Assembly: GCA_029204225.1 (NCBI GenBank)
Contig: CM055098.1
Coordinates: 6,359,746 to 6,423,745, forward strand
Source: Diphasiastrum complanatum
Taxonomy: Eukaryota > Streptophyta > Lycopodiopsida > Lycopodiales > Lycopodiaceae
Length of the DNA: 64,000 nucleotides
Reading direction: 5' to 3'
Shown: piece by piece, positions 34,315-46,899 of the stretch
How the letters are laid out: every line of letters begins with the position of its first letter
Position numbering within the stretch: the first letter of the stretch is position 1
Program-made: the position numbers and the translations under genes
Notes under the pieces: generated by a model
Told to the model about the DNA's origin: nothing
Database searches by the model: none
Seen by the model: only the letters and a program-made list of their open reading frames with translations

Positions 34315-36539
34315 TTAAAGAAATTGCCTCTCGATTTGCTCCATGTAGTCTTCTCCAACCAACCTTTTGCCATCTTGATCATGAGTGATCAATTCACCAT
34401 CATAGAATCCTTTGAGTTGATGAAGAGATGTGAGATCCATGCCTTGGATCTTCCCAAGAAAAAATATTCCATTGTTCTTTCCTTCATAAGACTCCCTCTT
34501 AATGATTGCATCATAAGAATTGGAAACCTCAAAAACATTAGAAGCCATGAAAAAAATGATTAGTACCTTCAACATAAGGATGATTGAAGTACTCTCTTTT
34601 TTCAAAAAAGAACTTCTACTCAATGTTTTAGGTAATGACCAATATGATAATGATTCTTCCTCAGTATCATTCACAATGACATCATTCAAAGTACATCCTA
34701 CTTTGAACACTTCACATACTTCTCTTCTTCTTGACTTGTGACTATCTCCCTCACCAAGTCTCTTGATAGAACCATTTGATCTACTCTCTGTATGAAGACA
34801 TGTGACTCCACTTGCTGGAAAAATGACTTTCTTGGATTCATCACAAAAGAATGTAGAAGAACCACCTCCTTTATGCATGCACCTAGCAACATCTTTTTCC
34901 ATATGATCAAAGAAATCATTAGCAACAATCTTTTCCAAGGAAGAACCTCCACCTCCATTGATGAAGTTAGCTCTCTCCTTACCTTTTGCATGCTTGCACT
35001 TGCCATGGACCTTTGAAACACCATCATTATCCTCAAGACTAGCCAAGTTAGCACAAAGATGAACATCTCCAAGAAGCATATTAGATCTTGACCTAGTTCT
35101 AGCATAAGGAAGCTTTTTAGACTTTGCATAAGATCGACCAATCTTATTGATGCTAAAAGGTAACTTTGGAAAGTTGAGACCAATCTCCTTTTCCATTCTA
35201 TCCTTTTTGATAGCCATAACAAAAGCATCAAGCTTGAAAAGTCTACCTTGTCTATTGCCCCTAGCAACCAAGATTTCTTCCTTTGTAATGAAACAAGCAT
35301 CACCACCAAACAGTACCATGTATCCTTTCTCTATCAATTGACCAACACTTAGCAAATTCTTTGAAAGTGAAGGAATGTAAAGAACACCATCAAGTCTTGC
35401 TTTCCTATTAGTAGAGAGACAAATAGGAATTGAACCAATACCTTCAATCACACACTCACCACCATTTGCCATGTGAATTGCTTTCTTGGCTCCATCATAA
35501 GTGACCAAAGAAGTAAAGAACTCCTTGTGACTAGTCATGTGTGAACTAGCTCCACTATCAATCCAACATGAATCTTTGTCACCTTCACTTGATATTGGAC
35601 TTGAAGAACATATCAAAAGAGAATTACCACCACCTAGATCCTCATCATTAGTAGTAAAGTTGATTTGCTTGCTACCTTCATCTGTTTGCTTCTTTAAACA
35701 TTCATTTGAAAAATACCCTTTGATTTCACAATAAAAGCATTTCAACTTAGACTTATCTTTCTTTTTGCCAAAAGAAAAGTCTCACCTTGATCTTGCCCTT
35801 TAGACCACTTGCCTTTGCCTTTGCCCTTGAACTTGACTTTGATGAACATAGCATCCTCTTCATAACAAGATGTCGATGTAGATCCACCTCCTCTTGATTG
35901 AAGCCTATACTCCTCATTCACCAAGATCTCTTGCAAATCCACAATACTTGGCAAAGTCTTTTGAATAGAAAAACTTTGAACAATATTAGCATGATCATCC
36001 AACAAGCCATTAAGTATAACTTGAACAAGTTCTACCTCCTTAATGCTTTCATCAATACATGCTAACTCATCATTGAATGCTTTAACCCTCAAAACAAAAG
36101 CATGAGTGCTCTCTTCCTTCTTTTGCAAACTTTCAAAGATTTGCCTCCTAAGAGTAAGCACTCTTGATGTAGACTTGGATTCATAAAGCTTTTTCAAAGC
36201 TTCCCAAGCCTCCAAAGATGATGTGCACTTACCAACTTCCTTGAGAAGTTCATTGGTAACATTCATCTTAATCATGTGTAGAGCTTTTTTTTATCTCTTG
36301 TCATACCTCACTTGATCTTGAGGTGCTTGATATCTCTCCTCCACACCTGCAACAATCTCCATCAACTCATTCATCGCCAATAAGGACTCCATCCTCACCT
36401 TCCAAGTAGAATAGTTGATTGAGGTAAGTCTATCATTGCTCTCCAACATAAAGCCTCCACTTGTAGCCATGTTGAAGTGACCTGATTTTCTTCTTTCAAC
36501 CTGTTCCAATGCACAAAGCACTCTCTTGAATGTCAACAA
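34315..36539 (-). mobile_element. Copia-B gag and protease region with unrecognised C-terminal extension
   Basis: Gag text (NYSTWKVRMESLLAMNELM, then KKLYESKSTSRVLTLRRQIF) is nearly the same as in Copia-C at 61.6 kb. The zinc knuckle CFYCEIKGYFSNEC and protease follow, and then the KSKKLPYARTRSRS block. From about 35090 the frame stays open down to 34315 but shows no Copia pol motif, only Ser/Gly/Lys-rich text with two GGGSS patches and a hydrophobic stretch. What this extension is, I cannot say. Confidence 0.8.
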
Positions 36540-37071
36540 ATGAACTCAAGAAGAAATCACAAAGATATGGAACCTCTCAAATCTCTTCTAGCACTTCTAA
36601 CTAGAAAATCAACACATAGAATAGTGAAATCTTGATCAACCTATGATCTATCCTCAATCTATGATTCTTGACACTTACTAAGATTGAAACACACTCAAAA
36701 GAATTTTAGTAACCTCACAAACTAGAGATCCAATCAAAATTAGGGTTTTGACAAAATCACAAAAAATTGAATATCTCAAATTCTATATGCAAATTCTAGA
36801 AACTTGATATATCTTCTTGTAGACTCCAATGAGACCTTACTAATGCACCAAATATCATCTAAATCTAGTATTCCAAGTGTGAAATTGGAATTGATCAAGT
36901 ATATAACCCTATATTGAGTTTTGACCTACAAAAGATCAATTCTACACATGCAAAAATGCTGCTTTTTGAGTAGAAATCAATCTAGCATGCTCTAGCATTG
37001 GTAACTCCTCCAAATCATTGCTAAAGATGGCTGATCCTTTCATAACCTAAAACACAAGAGCTTTGATACCA

Positions 37072-37734
37072 TGTGAAGGATTTCAGATCATTCAAGATCC
37101 AATCCATGTCCCAAATCTTTGGTTACAATAAGGAGCAAACCAACAATCCTGCCAATGTAGAAAAATCAGCATCTACATACAAAATGAGATGCAAACTCTA
37201 AGAGATACTGGTCAAACATGAACCAAAACATAAAATATGTTTGTTTTTCATACAATTATAGTACCCTATTGTATTTCACACGTGTGAAATAAAAAATATA
37301 AAATATGAACATTCTGCACACAAGATTGCAAGATAACATCATGAGAGTGCACCAATGAGTAGTAGAACCCAAAGAGAACCATGTATAATGATGAAATGAG
37401 AGAAAGAAGAGAGAAGATGTGTCTCTCCACGAGTTACATCCTTTTATAGAGTTTTCAAACCCTATTTGGCCACTTGGCTTTCCCTCCAAAATGTAAACCC
37501 TACTATTTTTGGGTCTAGATTCAATGTACCCAAAGTTCAAATTTGAATCTCTCTCAAACTCGACTACCAACTTTCTCGCACTTTCAAAAAGTGTTTATTG
37601 AATGTATTTTAAACTAATATAACTTCAAAAATTTTATCTCTAAATCTAAAATGAGTTTTGGCCTCTTATTGACAATTTACCAAAATATGACTAAACTAGA
37701 CTAAACTAGTTGAAATCTCTCACATATCTCCCTG
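37072..37734 (-). repeat. Copia-B 5' LTR
   Basis: 663 bp, TG...CA; its inner end joins the primer site and its outer end the TATCT duplication. Confidence 0.92.
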
Positions 37735-37739
37735 ATGAC

Positions 37740-39771
37740 AAATCTAATACACTACTCCACAGCTCTAATGACTTGATCAAATATGACTTACCGACTTCAA
37801 AACCACAAAATCATCACACTTACCACTCTCCAAGAGCATCCAAAGTGCGATTATTGACCCGTTCTTCATCCTCCATGTGTCCCACACACAGTCGTTCAAT
37901 GCAAGTCCACTATCTTGCCCAATGGCTTCCAACTGGCACCACCTCACACCTCCATCACCTGTGACCGCCAAAATGTGTGTACCTCTAAGCTAGCCCATAT
38001 TTTCCTCTGAAAGAGAAATTTCCAAGATACAAATGTGTGTGTCAATGCAGCTATCACCTGACTCGACAATGCCACTGTCGATCATAACTATGAGAGCGTT
38101 CCCCCAAAACGCCACTTGACGTTGGCTGGTTCGAACCCCAAGAGTTGAACCTAATCACAAAAAAAATCTCACCTGTAACCAACATACCATGCCTACCTCT
38201 CACCTGTGATTGCTTGCCCTCTCAAAATTGTCGCCAATGATGAGTAGTCACACTGCCAAACTGCACTTTCATCGCCAAAACTAGCTTTCTCCACACAATT
38301 CCGCTATCATTCACCTCCATACCGCATTTACCGCTTCCAAACACCCTGTTACCCCGTTAGAAGTAAGCAATAATAATTTAGAAGTCATTATGCCTCATTG
38401 TACCACCCTGTAGTAGGTTTTACCAGCCAAAAATTGCCCTGAATTGGGCCCTACGGTACCCAAATAGCGAATGTAGCCCATCACTAGGTCGCCCGCACTC
38501 CACTTGATAGAGTGGTGACAAAAACTTTCCGAAAAGCCTTTCTCCCTGCTCTGTGACGTCACTCTGTCTACTGGCTCTAAGTAGCCACTTTCAAGGGTCA
38601 TTTTGGCCCAAGGATAGCCAAAAAATGTGCTTTCTAGCTAGAGTTAGTCCCAAAGCCATTTTTGCCTTGCAAAATGAATTATAACTTCATAATGAAGTTT
38701 CTTGATGAAGAATTGCCCACTTTAAATGTCGGGTCCCTTCTGCCATTTCTTTAAAAAAAAACTAATGAAAATTCTTCAAAGTGGTCCTTCATGCCCCTTT
38801 GGGCCCCTTCTCTCTCCATCCAATGGTCTTCTACAATCCCACAGCCCACAATGGTCTCTCCAACTCGCGATCTTGACAATTGTCTTCAATCCAACGATCC
38901 ACAAGGAGGTCATGCGCTGAGAGCCTCACTTAAAGCACAAAGCACCTAAACACAGGAGATGCTAGAACGCGTTAGGACACGCGAGGTCTGTCCGCGGCCT
39001 CTCTCGGCCATCTCCTCTTCTCTCTTCACAAGCTATGGTTGCTTGTGAAATCTGCGCCTTCAGCTCTCAATTTCTCTCAATGCTATCCACGGCTGGTCGC
39101 GGCCTTTTGGCATTGTCTTTCCAACACTAGGGCGCCCTCAGGCATGCTTTTATAGATATGAAAAATACCTTCTACAATGGAAGATCTATGCTTTTATGCT
39201 TGTAAACCCTAGCTGTCAAGAAGGAGAGACATTCTTGGACTTTTACTGAGATTTTTCTTGCAACCTCCTACACCAATGAGGTCGCCCTACCTCCAGTGAT
39301 CTAATCCAATTTACAATTTTTCGATTGGTGCAGCATCGACTTCAAATAGACTGATTTACCAAAAATCTGTCAACGCCCCACAAAACTAGACATTTCCCAA
39401 ATTTCCTCCGCTTTCAACCAAATCTGACCCTATAAATTGTTATCGCTCTCTATCAATGCTCTTTGCATAGCCATGCAAGTCCCGTTGCTCCAAACGACTG
39501 TCCTCATAGTGAATTATGAGGCCACCATCAATGATTTCCCCGAAACCACCAAAACTACAAGTTTCTGTGTAAATTCTCCTCGGAATCCACCTATGACGAT
39601 CGTTATGATCTTTCCAAAGCTCCAATTGAAGGAACTTTGCTGTCTCTAGCCATCCGGATTGTCGATACCTCATATGGAGTCCTCTCTCCTGAGATGCTTT
39701 GAGTGCTATTTCTTCTGGTGAAAGATGCTATCCCATAGCTCCACCGGATCGTGCATGCCTGCAACACCCTA
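37740..39771. other. Spacer and probable Copia leader relic
   Basis: No coding blocks recognised. The right end is probably the leader of a minus-strand Copia whose primer site is at 39772-39785. A perfect B box, GGTTCGAACCCC, lies at 38128-38139 followed by an A-rich run near 38160, suggesting a SINE scrap. Confidence 0.45.
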
Positions 39772-40044
<273 letters not shown>

Positions 40045-40434
40045 TAGTAAAGAGTGGTCGTCGTTGACGGGCAATGGCGGCGGATCTAGGTGACGGCCGA
40101 TAATTTGGAAATTCAGCATGTCGTTGACGGACGATGATTTTTTGATCTAGGTGGCGACCGATGATCTAGTGAAATGCGTGGCCTAAAGGACCACAAATGG
40201 CCTAAATGTGATCCGTAAATGACTGTAAGTGACGCTCTTTTAGTTCCTTTGCAGTCCATTCCATCACCGTGAATGACCGTAAGTGATTCTCTTTCAGTTC
40301 GCTTACGGTTCTGTTTCGGAACCGGTTATCGTAAGTGACCGCAACTAACGCACTTGTGGGACCTTACGGTCACTTTAGATCCACTGCTGCAGACCTCAAG
40401 CGAAAGAGACACAGAGCTTTGGAGCAGGGATAAT

Positions 40435-40544
<110 letters not shown>

Positions 40545-40680
40545 GGAGGGGCCGCATAGGACCACAAAGGGACCACAAACGATTGCAAATGACCTCCTTT
40601 GCGGTCATTTGGGAGGGTTCACGGGAGGGCCAAAGGGAGGTCCATTGCGGTCCTAAACGACTGCATTTTTTAGGGAGGGC

Positions 40681-40862
40681 CAAAGGGATGAGTAACCATG
40701 AGAACTGAAGGGAGGGGTAACTGTGAGAACCGTGAGGGCCGAAGGGAGGGGCAACTATGAGAACTAAAGGGAGAGGTAACCATGAGAACCGTGAGGGCCG
40801 AAGAAAGGGGCAACCGTGAGAACCGTGAGGGCCGAAGGGAGGGGCAACTGTGAGAACCGTGC
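40681..40862. repeat. Minisatellite, unit about 36 bp, about five copies
   Basis: Imperfect units of GGGAGGGGCAACTGTGAGAA followed by CCGTGAGGGCCGAA. It runs directly into the next GA array. Confidence 0.85.
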
Positions 40863-41038
<176 letters not shown>

Positions 41039-41058
41039 TCCAGCCAGCCTGCTTGCTA

Positions 41059-41216
41059 TTCATTAATCTGATGTGATCGATGGATTGTTCAGATTGCTTC
41101 TTTAAGCAGTGTGCTTTGATCTGATCGATGGGCGATCTGTGGACTCATCCAGGTGCATAATATTCATGGATTGTTCAGATTGCATCTTCAAGCAGTGTGC
41201 TTTGTGCAATGTGTAG
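41059..41216. repeat. Spacer unit duplicated at 42290-42400
   Basis: The segment with GATCTGTGGACTCATCCAGG, TGGATTGTTCAGATTGC and AAGCAGTGTGCTT occurs here about one and a half times and again at 42290-42400. In both places it adjoins a GA array, so the spacer and array appear to have been copied together. Confidence 0.8.
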
Positions 41217-41217
41217 A

Positions 41218-41357
<140 letters not shown>

Positions 41358-41433
41358 ATTCGAGTGAGAGAGAGAATTCGAGTGAGAGAGAGAGAGAGTT
41401 TACCGTAAGTGAGAGCATTTAGGCCGCATAGGG

Positions 41434-41560
<127 letters not shown>

Positions 41561-42085
41561 ATGCAGCTTGCGGTTCGTTCAGAGCATTTTGGCCGCACAG
41601 GGTTCCTTCACAAAGTCTTGTAAAAAGTAAACTGATGATTGATTCTCATTCATGTGAGATAAGTATTGATGTTTGAATATCATTTACACACTATTAGGAT
41701 AGTACTTATGAAATGAATCAAACATAAACATTAGATATTCAATGTACAATGGATTTCATGAAAGAAATCTTCATTTTCTTGAAAATACAAATAAAATAGA
41801 AGAATGTGAGAGAAACTCAAATGTATTGAGCATCTAAATGAAGTCTATAGCTTATGTAGGGCAATTTACTAATCAAAATTTTTCTCCATTTAGTTTTGAT
41901 CATTCTCCACTCAAGAATTGTTAGTTCTCCTAATAGACTGCACATAGAAAAATTTCTCCTCTCTACGTTCACTCTCTCTCTAGGAGTGTGTTTCAAAAAG
42001 TAGATCCTACTCTCTATTTTTAAAAAAAAAATAGACTTTACGGTGGGTTGAGGTTCATTACTTCATTCAGAGAACCGTGAGTGAT

Positions 42086-42273
<188 letters not shown>

Positions 42274-42439
42274 CAGTCCAACCATGTTATTCATTAATCT
42301 GATCTGATCGATGGGTGATCTGTGGACTCATCCAGGTGCATAATCTTCATGGATTGTTCAGATTGCTTCTTCAAGCAGTGTGCTTCGTGCAATGTGTAGA
42401 TAATGAATAACATTGTGCTTCATGCAATGTGCAATGTGC

Positions 42440-42632
42440 AGAGAGAGAGAGAGAGACCGAGAGACCGTATGTAGCCATAATGAGAGAGAGAGAGAGAGAG
42501 AGAGAGCATTGTGAGAACCGTGAGTGAGAGACTGCACGTAAGCAGGAATCTAGAGCGACTATATCATATAGCAAGTGATGCAGACCACAACGGCTACATA
42601 CGGTCTCTTGCTCTCTCTCACTCTCTACATAT

Positions 42633-42714
<82 letters not shown>
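42440..42714. repeat. Short (GA)n blocks and an 81 bp (CT)n array in opposite orientation
   Basis: GA runs lie at about 42440-42456 and 42480-42507, and a pure CT array at 42634-42714. Purine and pyrimidine arrays on the same strand are therefore inverted relative to each other here. Confidence 0.92.
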
Positions 42715-42716
<2 letters not shown>

Positions 42717-42755
42717 ATTTCTTCGGCTCATTTTGAGAAGGTGAGAAACATTTGT

Positions 42756-43440
42756 CAACGATTTGGTGTTATAATAATAATGCTAACGCAAGATACGTTG
42801 CTATAATAATCATGCTAGGGCAAGATATGTTGCTAACGATGGTTCAACAATGGATGCTGTAACATCTGTATAAGTGCTTCAACGATGGATGTTTCAACAA
42901 TGGATGTTTCAATGATTTGGTGTTATATCAATGATGGTTTCTGCTATAACGATTTGATGTTATAACGATGGTTCAACGATGCTATAATGATGGTTCAACA
43001 ATGGTTCAACGATGGATGTTTCAACCATGCTATAACATATAACATTATTATTATAACGATGCTTCAACGATGGATGCTATAACATCTGTATCAGTGCTTC
43101 AACGATGGTTCAACGATGGATGGTTTAGAGATTCGATTTGGTGATAAAATGATAGTTCAACGATTTGGTGTTATAATGATGGTTCAATGATGCTATAACG
43201 ATGGTTCAACGATGGATGTTCAACGATTTCAACGATTTGGTGATTCGATTTTGTGTTATAACGATGGTTCAATGATGCTATAACGATGGTTCAATGATGG
43301 ATGCTATAACATAATTACATTATTATTATAACGATGGTTCCAATGATGGATGCTATAACATCCGTATTAGTGCTTCAATGATGTTTCAACGATGGATGCT
43401 ATAACATCTGTATCAGTGCTTCAACGATGGTTCATAGACT
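42756..43440. repeat. Degenerate minisatellite based on ATAACGATGGTTCAACGATGG
   Basis: About 685 bp of imperfect, interleaved copies of the words CTATAACGATGG, TTCAACGATGG, CAACGATTTGGTG and GATGCTATAACATC. Unit length varies (about 11-40 bp) and order is shuffled, as in an old minisatellite shaped by slippage. No gene. Confidence 0.85.
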
Positions 43441-43959
43441 TGCCTGTAGAAATACAAAGGAATCTGCCACAGGTAGAGACCGCATTTCAACTAAACCGCA
43501 ACTGCACCGCAAAAAGCCAGCATGCGATTCATAACAATTCCAAGTCTCAAAGGAAGGAAATCGCTACCTTCCAAATCATAGAGTCAAATTTGTGACGACC
43601 AACGGTAAGGTCGAAATCTTTGATCCATTCTTTTACTTGGCAATCTGGAATTTGTAGCATAGCATCCAACGCGACTCAGACTAAAGACTCCATAAAATGA
43701 CTGAATGAAAATAAAACGCACAATTCAGACACTGATTGAGACAATCCAGCCACTGTTACAACAACTTCAATTCATGAACAATCATGTAATTCAGTGAAGT
43801 CATCTCATACTTATATTGCGATTTAGAGGAAGGCATTCCATAATATTGCAGTTAAGACAAAGCCATTCCGTAACATTATGATTTATATGAAGGTATTCCA
43901 TAATATTGTGATTCAGACGAATGTGTTCCATAAAACTATATTTATTCGAAAGAAATATT

Positions 43960-44350
43960 ACTAAGAAACATTTTGAACTTGTTTGAAAATGTTTGCGTTG
44001 AATCTAGCTCCTTTAACGGGCAGGCCCACGTTCACGCTGCCGCTTGATCCATCTATGAGATTTACAAACCTGAGCTGCCTTGCTGCTCTGCCTATGGACT
44101 GAGGGTCATGCCATCGGAGAGCTGGCTCTACTGCAATAGCGCAAAATGTCTGCAATCTGGTTGAGGGTGAGGTCGTTGCCCAGGCGCGTAGCCACTAAAG
44201 CAAGGGCTGCATTGTCTATAGCGAGGAGGATGAGGCTGTTGCGACTGTTGGTCTCAGAGGCAACTCCAGTCTGTGTCAAGAGGCTGTTGAGGATGGAGTA
44301 GTCTAGGTTTTGATCTAGAATGGCGGTGATGTTCTGATCTGCCAAGAAGT
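43960..44350 (-). pseudogene. Fasciclin-like arabinogalactan protein (FLA) gene fragment
   Basis: The minus strand encodes part of a FAS1 domain. DQNITAILDQNLDYSILNSL, then NSRNSLILLAIDNAAL and LNQIADILRY, lie at 44340-44133. In a different frame FVNLIDGSSGSVNVGLPVKG, then ARFNANIFKQVQNVS, lies at about 44077-43964. The two halves follow FAS1 order but need a frame change near 44130, and no in-frame ATG or signal peptide precedes the domain. A 201 bp GA array (CT in gene sense) sits directly upstream where the signal peptide would be. FLAs are GPI-anchored cell-wall adhesion proteins. It looks like a broken copy; an undetected intron at the frame change is possible but no good splice pair was seen. 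Confidence 0.7.
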
Positions 44351-44356
44351 CGTGAT

Positions 44357-44563
<207 letters not shown>

Positions 44564-44801
44564 CTTGTCTGGTGAAGCTCCCTCGTGCTTGATAGAGATG
44601 ATGGATTTTGCCAAAGCGGCCGCTGAAGAAGCATGGAAGTTAAAAAGGGGACAATCTGAAATACTCCTTCCTTGACGACGCTGAAGAACGTGAACAACAG
44701 TAAACAAATTCAGAGCAGAGTGAAATCATGTAAAGGTAAGCATAACAAACGGATTCAAGCTTCTTAAGTTACAAACCTTACCTTGTAGCATGGATATGAA
44801 T

Positions 44802-44941
44802 ATGGATATTGCAGTTGGCGGATGCAATTAGAAAGAAGAGAGCAAGAAGACGATGGAGAGAGAGACCCGGCCATTCTATGGATATTGCAGTTGGCGGATG
44901 CAATCAAAAAGAAGAGAGCAAGAAGACGATGGAGAGAGAGA
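44802..44941. repeat. Two-copy tandem duplication, about 64 bp each, 76 bp period
   Basis: ATGGATATTGCAGTTGGCGG and the following AAGAAGAGAGCAAGAAGACG occur at 44802-44865 and 44878-44941 with few differences. This is a recent local duplication next to the GA array. Confidence 0.88.
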
Positions 44942-45231
44942 TACACATCACGCCTGCTTGCAATTGAGAGAAAGAGAGACAGAACCGATCGAGAGAAAGA
45001 GAGAGAGAGCGCGCTCTGGGGGGGGAATTTGAAATTGTGTGTGTGTGTGTGTGCGTCCAAAAAAAATGGCTTCCATGTGTTATTTTTCACACGCATAGGA
45101 CCTTTGTCACGTTTTTTAGCTTTTCGCGTTGTAAAAAGCGTGACATTTTGTTGCAGGCAGAGCGTGACATTTTTGACGGCATGGCGACATTCTCTTTCTA
45201 AAATAGTTTTAATTATATATATATATATATT

Positions 45232-45445
45232 GTAATGGATTCTTTGTGAGTATTAAGCCCATTTTTTGGGCTCCTTAAAAAGCAGAATATGCTAGAGTTT
45301 TTTTAAAAAAATATGATGCCCATTCCAGCCTGCGCATCAGTCTGCACGCGTCAGACTGCCACATGGCAATTTTTGACTGGTCAAAAAATTTGAATAGCTA
45401 ATTATGCTTTATAAATGACATGTGGAAAGTCAAAGAATCCATTAC
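45232..45445. mobile_element. Candidate MITE, 15 bp inverted ends
   Basis: Perfect inverted repeats GTAATGGATTCTTTG (45232-45246) and CAAAGAATCCATTAC (45431-45445) enclose 184 bp of non-coding AT-rich sequence. No target duplication could be recognised, so this is tentative. Confidence 0.5.
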
Positions 45446-45450
45446 GCACT

Positions 45451-45547
45451 GGAATGGGCCGGGCACATGCCATTTTGCCCGGTAAGGTTTTCCAGCAAAA
45501 TTTCTAGAATCCTTACCGGGCAGAATGGCATGTGCCCGGCCCATTCC
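45451..45547. repeat. Fold-back: 37 bp inverted arms, 23 bp loop
   Basis: The left arm (45451-45487) and right arm (45511-45547) are reverse complements at 36 of 37 positions. The arms contain GGGCCGGGCACATGCCATT. The hairpin is much richer in GC than its surroundings and begins six bases right of the candidate MITE. It could be a fold-back element or a small-RNA precursor. Confidence 0.85.
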
Positions 45548-46628
45548 ATAGTACATAATGTTTATAAATCATAAAAACAGGACAAAATCTTTCCATTGTA
45601 CTAAAGACTCAAAATATTCACATCTCACAAATACTCATAATTATGAAATGACTTAAGAGATTTTGCCACCAATCTAAAGCAAAGTATTTCAACCAAGTGC
45701 ACATAGCATGGCCATTGCATTCCAATCCATTAAGCTTGCATTACACAAGTATATGTTTATGTCTTTCCAAATAGAGTGTAGGAGAGCTTCAGAAATGTAA
45801 CATTGTTTCCCTGAACATGGAACTTTAGATGATCCCAAAAAAAAACATTCATAATAAAGGGCATTACCACTAAAAGATCTTGGATTGCTCCATTTAACTT
45901 TCATATTACATGTTCTAGAGGTGGGTAGGGTCAGCCAACTCCAACTGAGAACGCAATGAGCCCATCGAGTTCCAAGGCGAAATTGACATTTCAATGCACA
46001 ATAGTAATTGTGTGTTTTTTTTAATATGTATACAAGTACCTTACAACGCATCCTACTTGGTACTAGTGTTATCACCAAGATGTTTCACCATTAACCTCCT
46101 CTTGTTAAAGCCATGGTCCTTTGAAGATTGCTTATGCTAGATAACTATGCTTCTTCTAAACAACCAAAAAGCATGACAAGTGCTGCTATGTTGTGTTTAT
46201 TTGGCCACTATTCATGAGTATCGCTTAATGTGATCACGATGACTTTGATGTAATTGGAGCCTAGTGTGAATACCTCCCAATAGTGTACTCATTGCTTTTG
46301 ACTTTTTTTTTGAGTTGATTATCTTTGACTATCCATTGCAACAAAGGAGTATTCCACCCAATCATATCATCATCTTTCCAAGGGCACCTCAAAACAAGGA
46401 AGACCCAATGATGGGGCCCTTCCCCAATGTAAAGACCAGTCAAAGAAATTGATTTCAAGAAAATTGCAAATAGCTTAACAGTGTTATCACATTTGCAATT
46501 TAGGTTAATTCTTGAAGGTTTACTTAGATCATGATTAGAAATTCATCTACTAATAGCTTGCATTAGGCATCTTGTCTTTGCATATTAGTGCGTGCATAGC
46601 CTTCCACGCCTCTTTTTTGTTTCCAAAA

Positions 46629-46713
46629 TTTTTTACATGCACCTTCGGGGATGCGGAAGGTGCATGGATGAAAAATGGACCTGACCTTTTACACAGAAGG
46701 TGCATGTAAAAAG
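46629..46713. repeat. Inverted repeat around TTTACATGCACCTTC
   Basis: The left arm (46629-46646) and right arm GAAGGTGCATGTAAAAAG (46696-46713) pair over about 17 bases. A third, partial GAAGGTGCATG copy lies at about 46656-46666. The sequence CGATAGT repeats several times just to the right (46775-46830). Confidence 0.7.
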
Positions 46714-46899
46714 AAAATTACGGCAAAAAAATATCACGCCACCGAAGGTAATAGCCTCGGAGGATAGCCTGTGTCGATAGTCATAGTCGATAGTCGATGA
46801 TTGATGTAGTCGATAGTTGTGATGTACTATACCTGTATGCCCTTCAGTGACGGATTCGCAAGGGGCATGACGCAGGTCTGGAGATATCGACATGTTTGG

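Larger units (their letters stand above)
32443..37734 (-). mobile_element. Copia-B: LTR retrotransposon with atypical interior
   Basis: A 5292 bp minus-strand element flanked by TATCT (32438-32442 and 37735-37739). LTRs are 32443-33094 and 37072-37734, both TG...CA, about 95 % identical by eye. The initiator-Met-type primer site TGGTATCAAAG abuts the 5' LTR at 37071. Gag starts near 36470 (MATSGGFMLESNDRL), and the zinc knuckle and protease (SCWIDSGASSHMTS) are at about 35740-35530. A GAG-pre-integrase-like end follows near 35100. Beyond that no integrase, reverse transcriptase or RNase H is recognisable; about 2 kb of unrelated sequence fills 33095-35090. Fairly young, non-autonomous, with a few breaks in gag. 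Confidence 0.9.
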
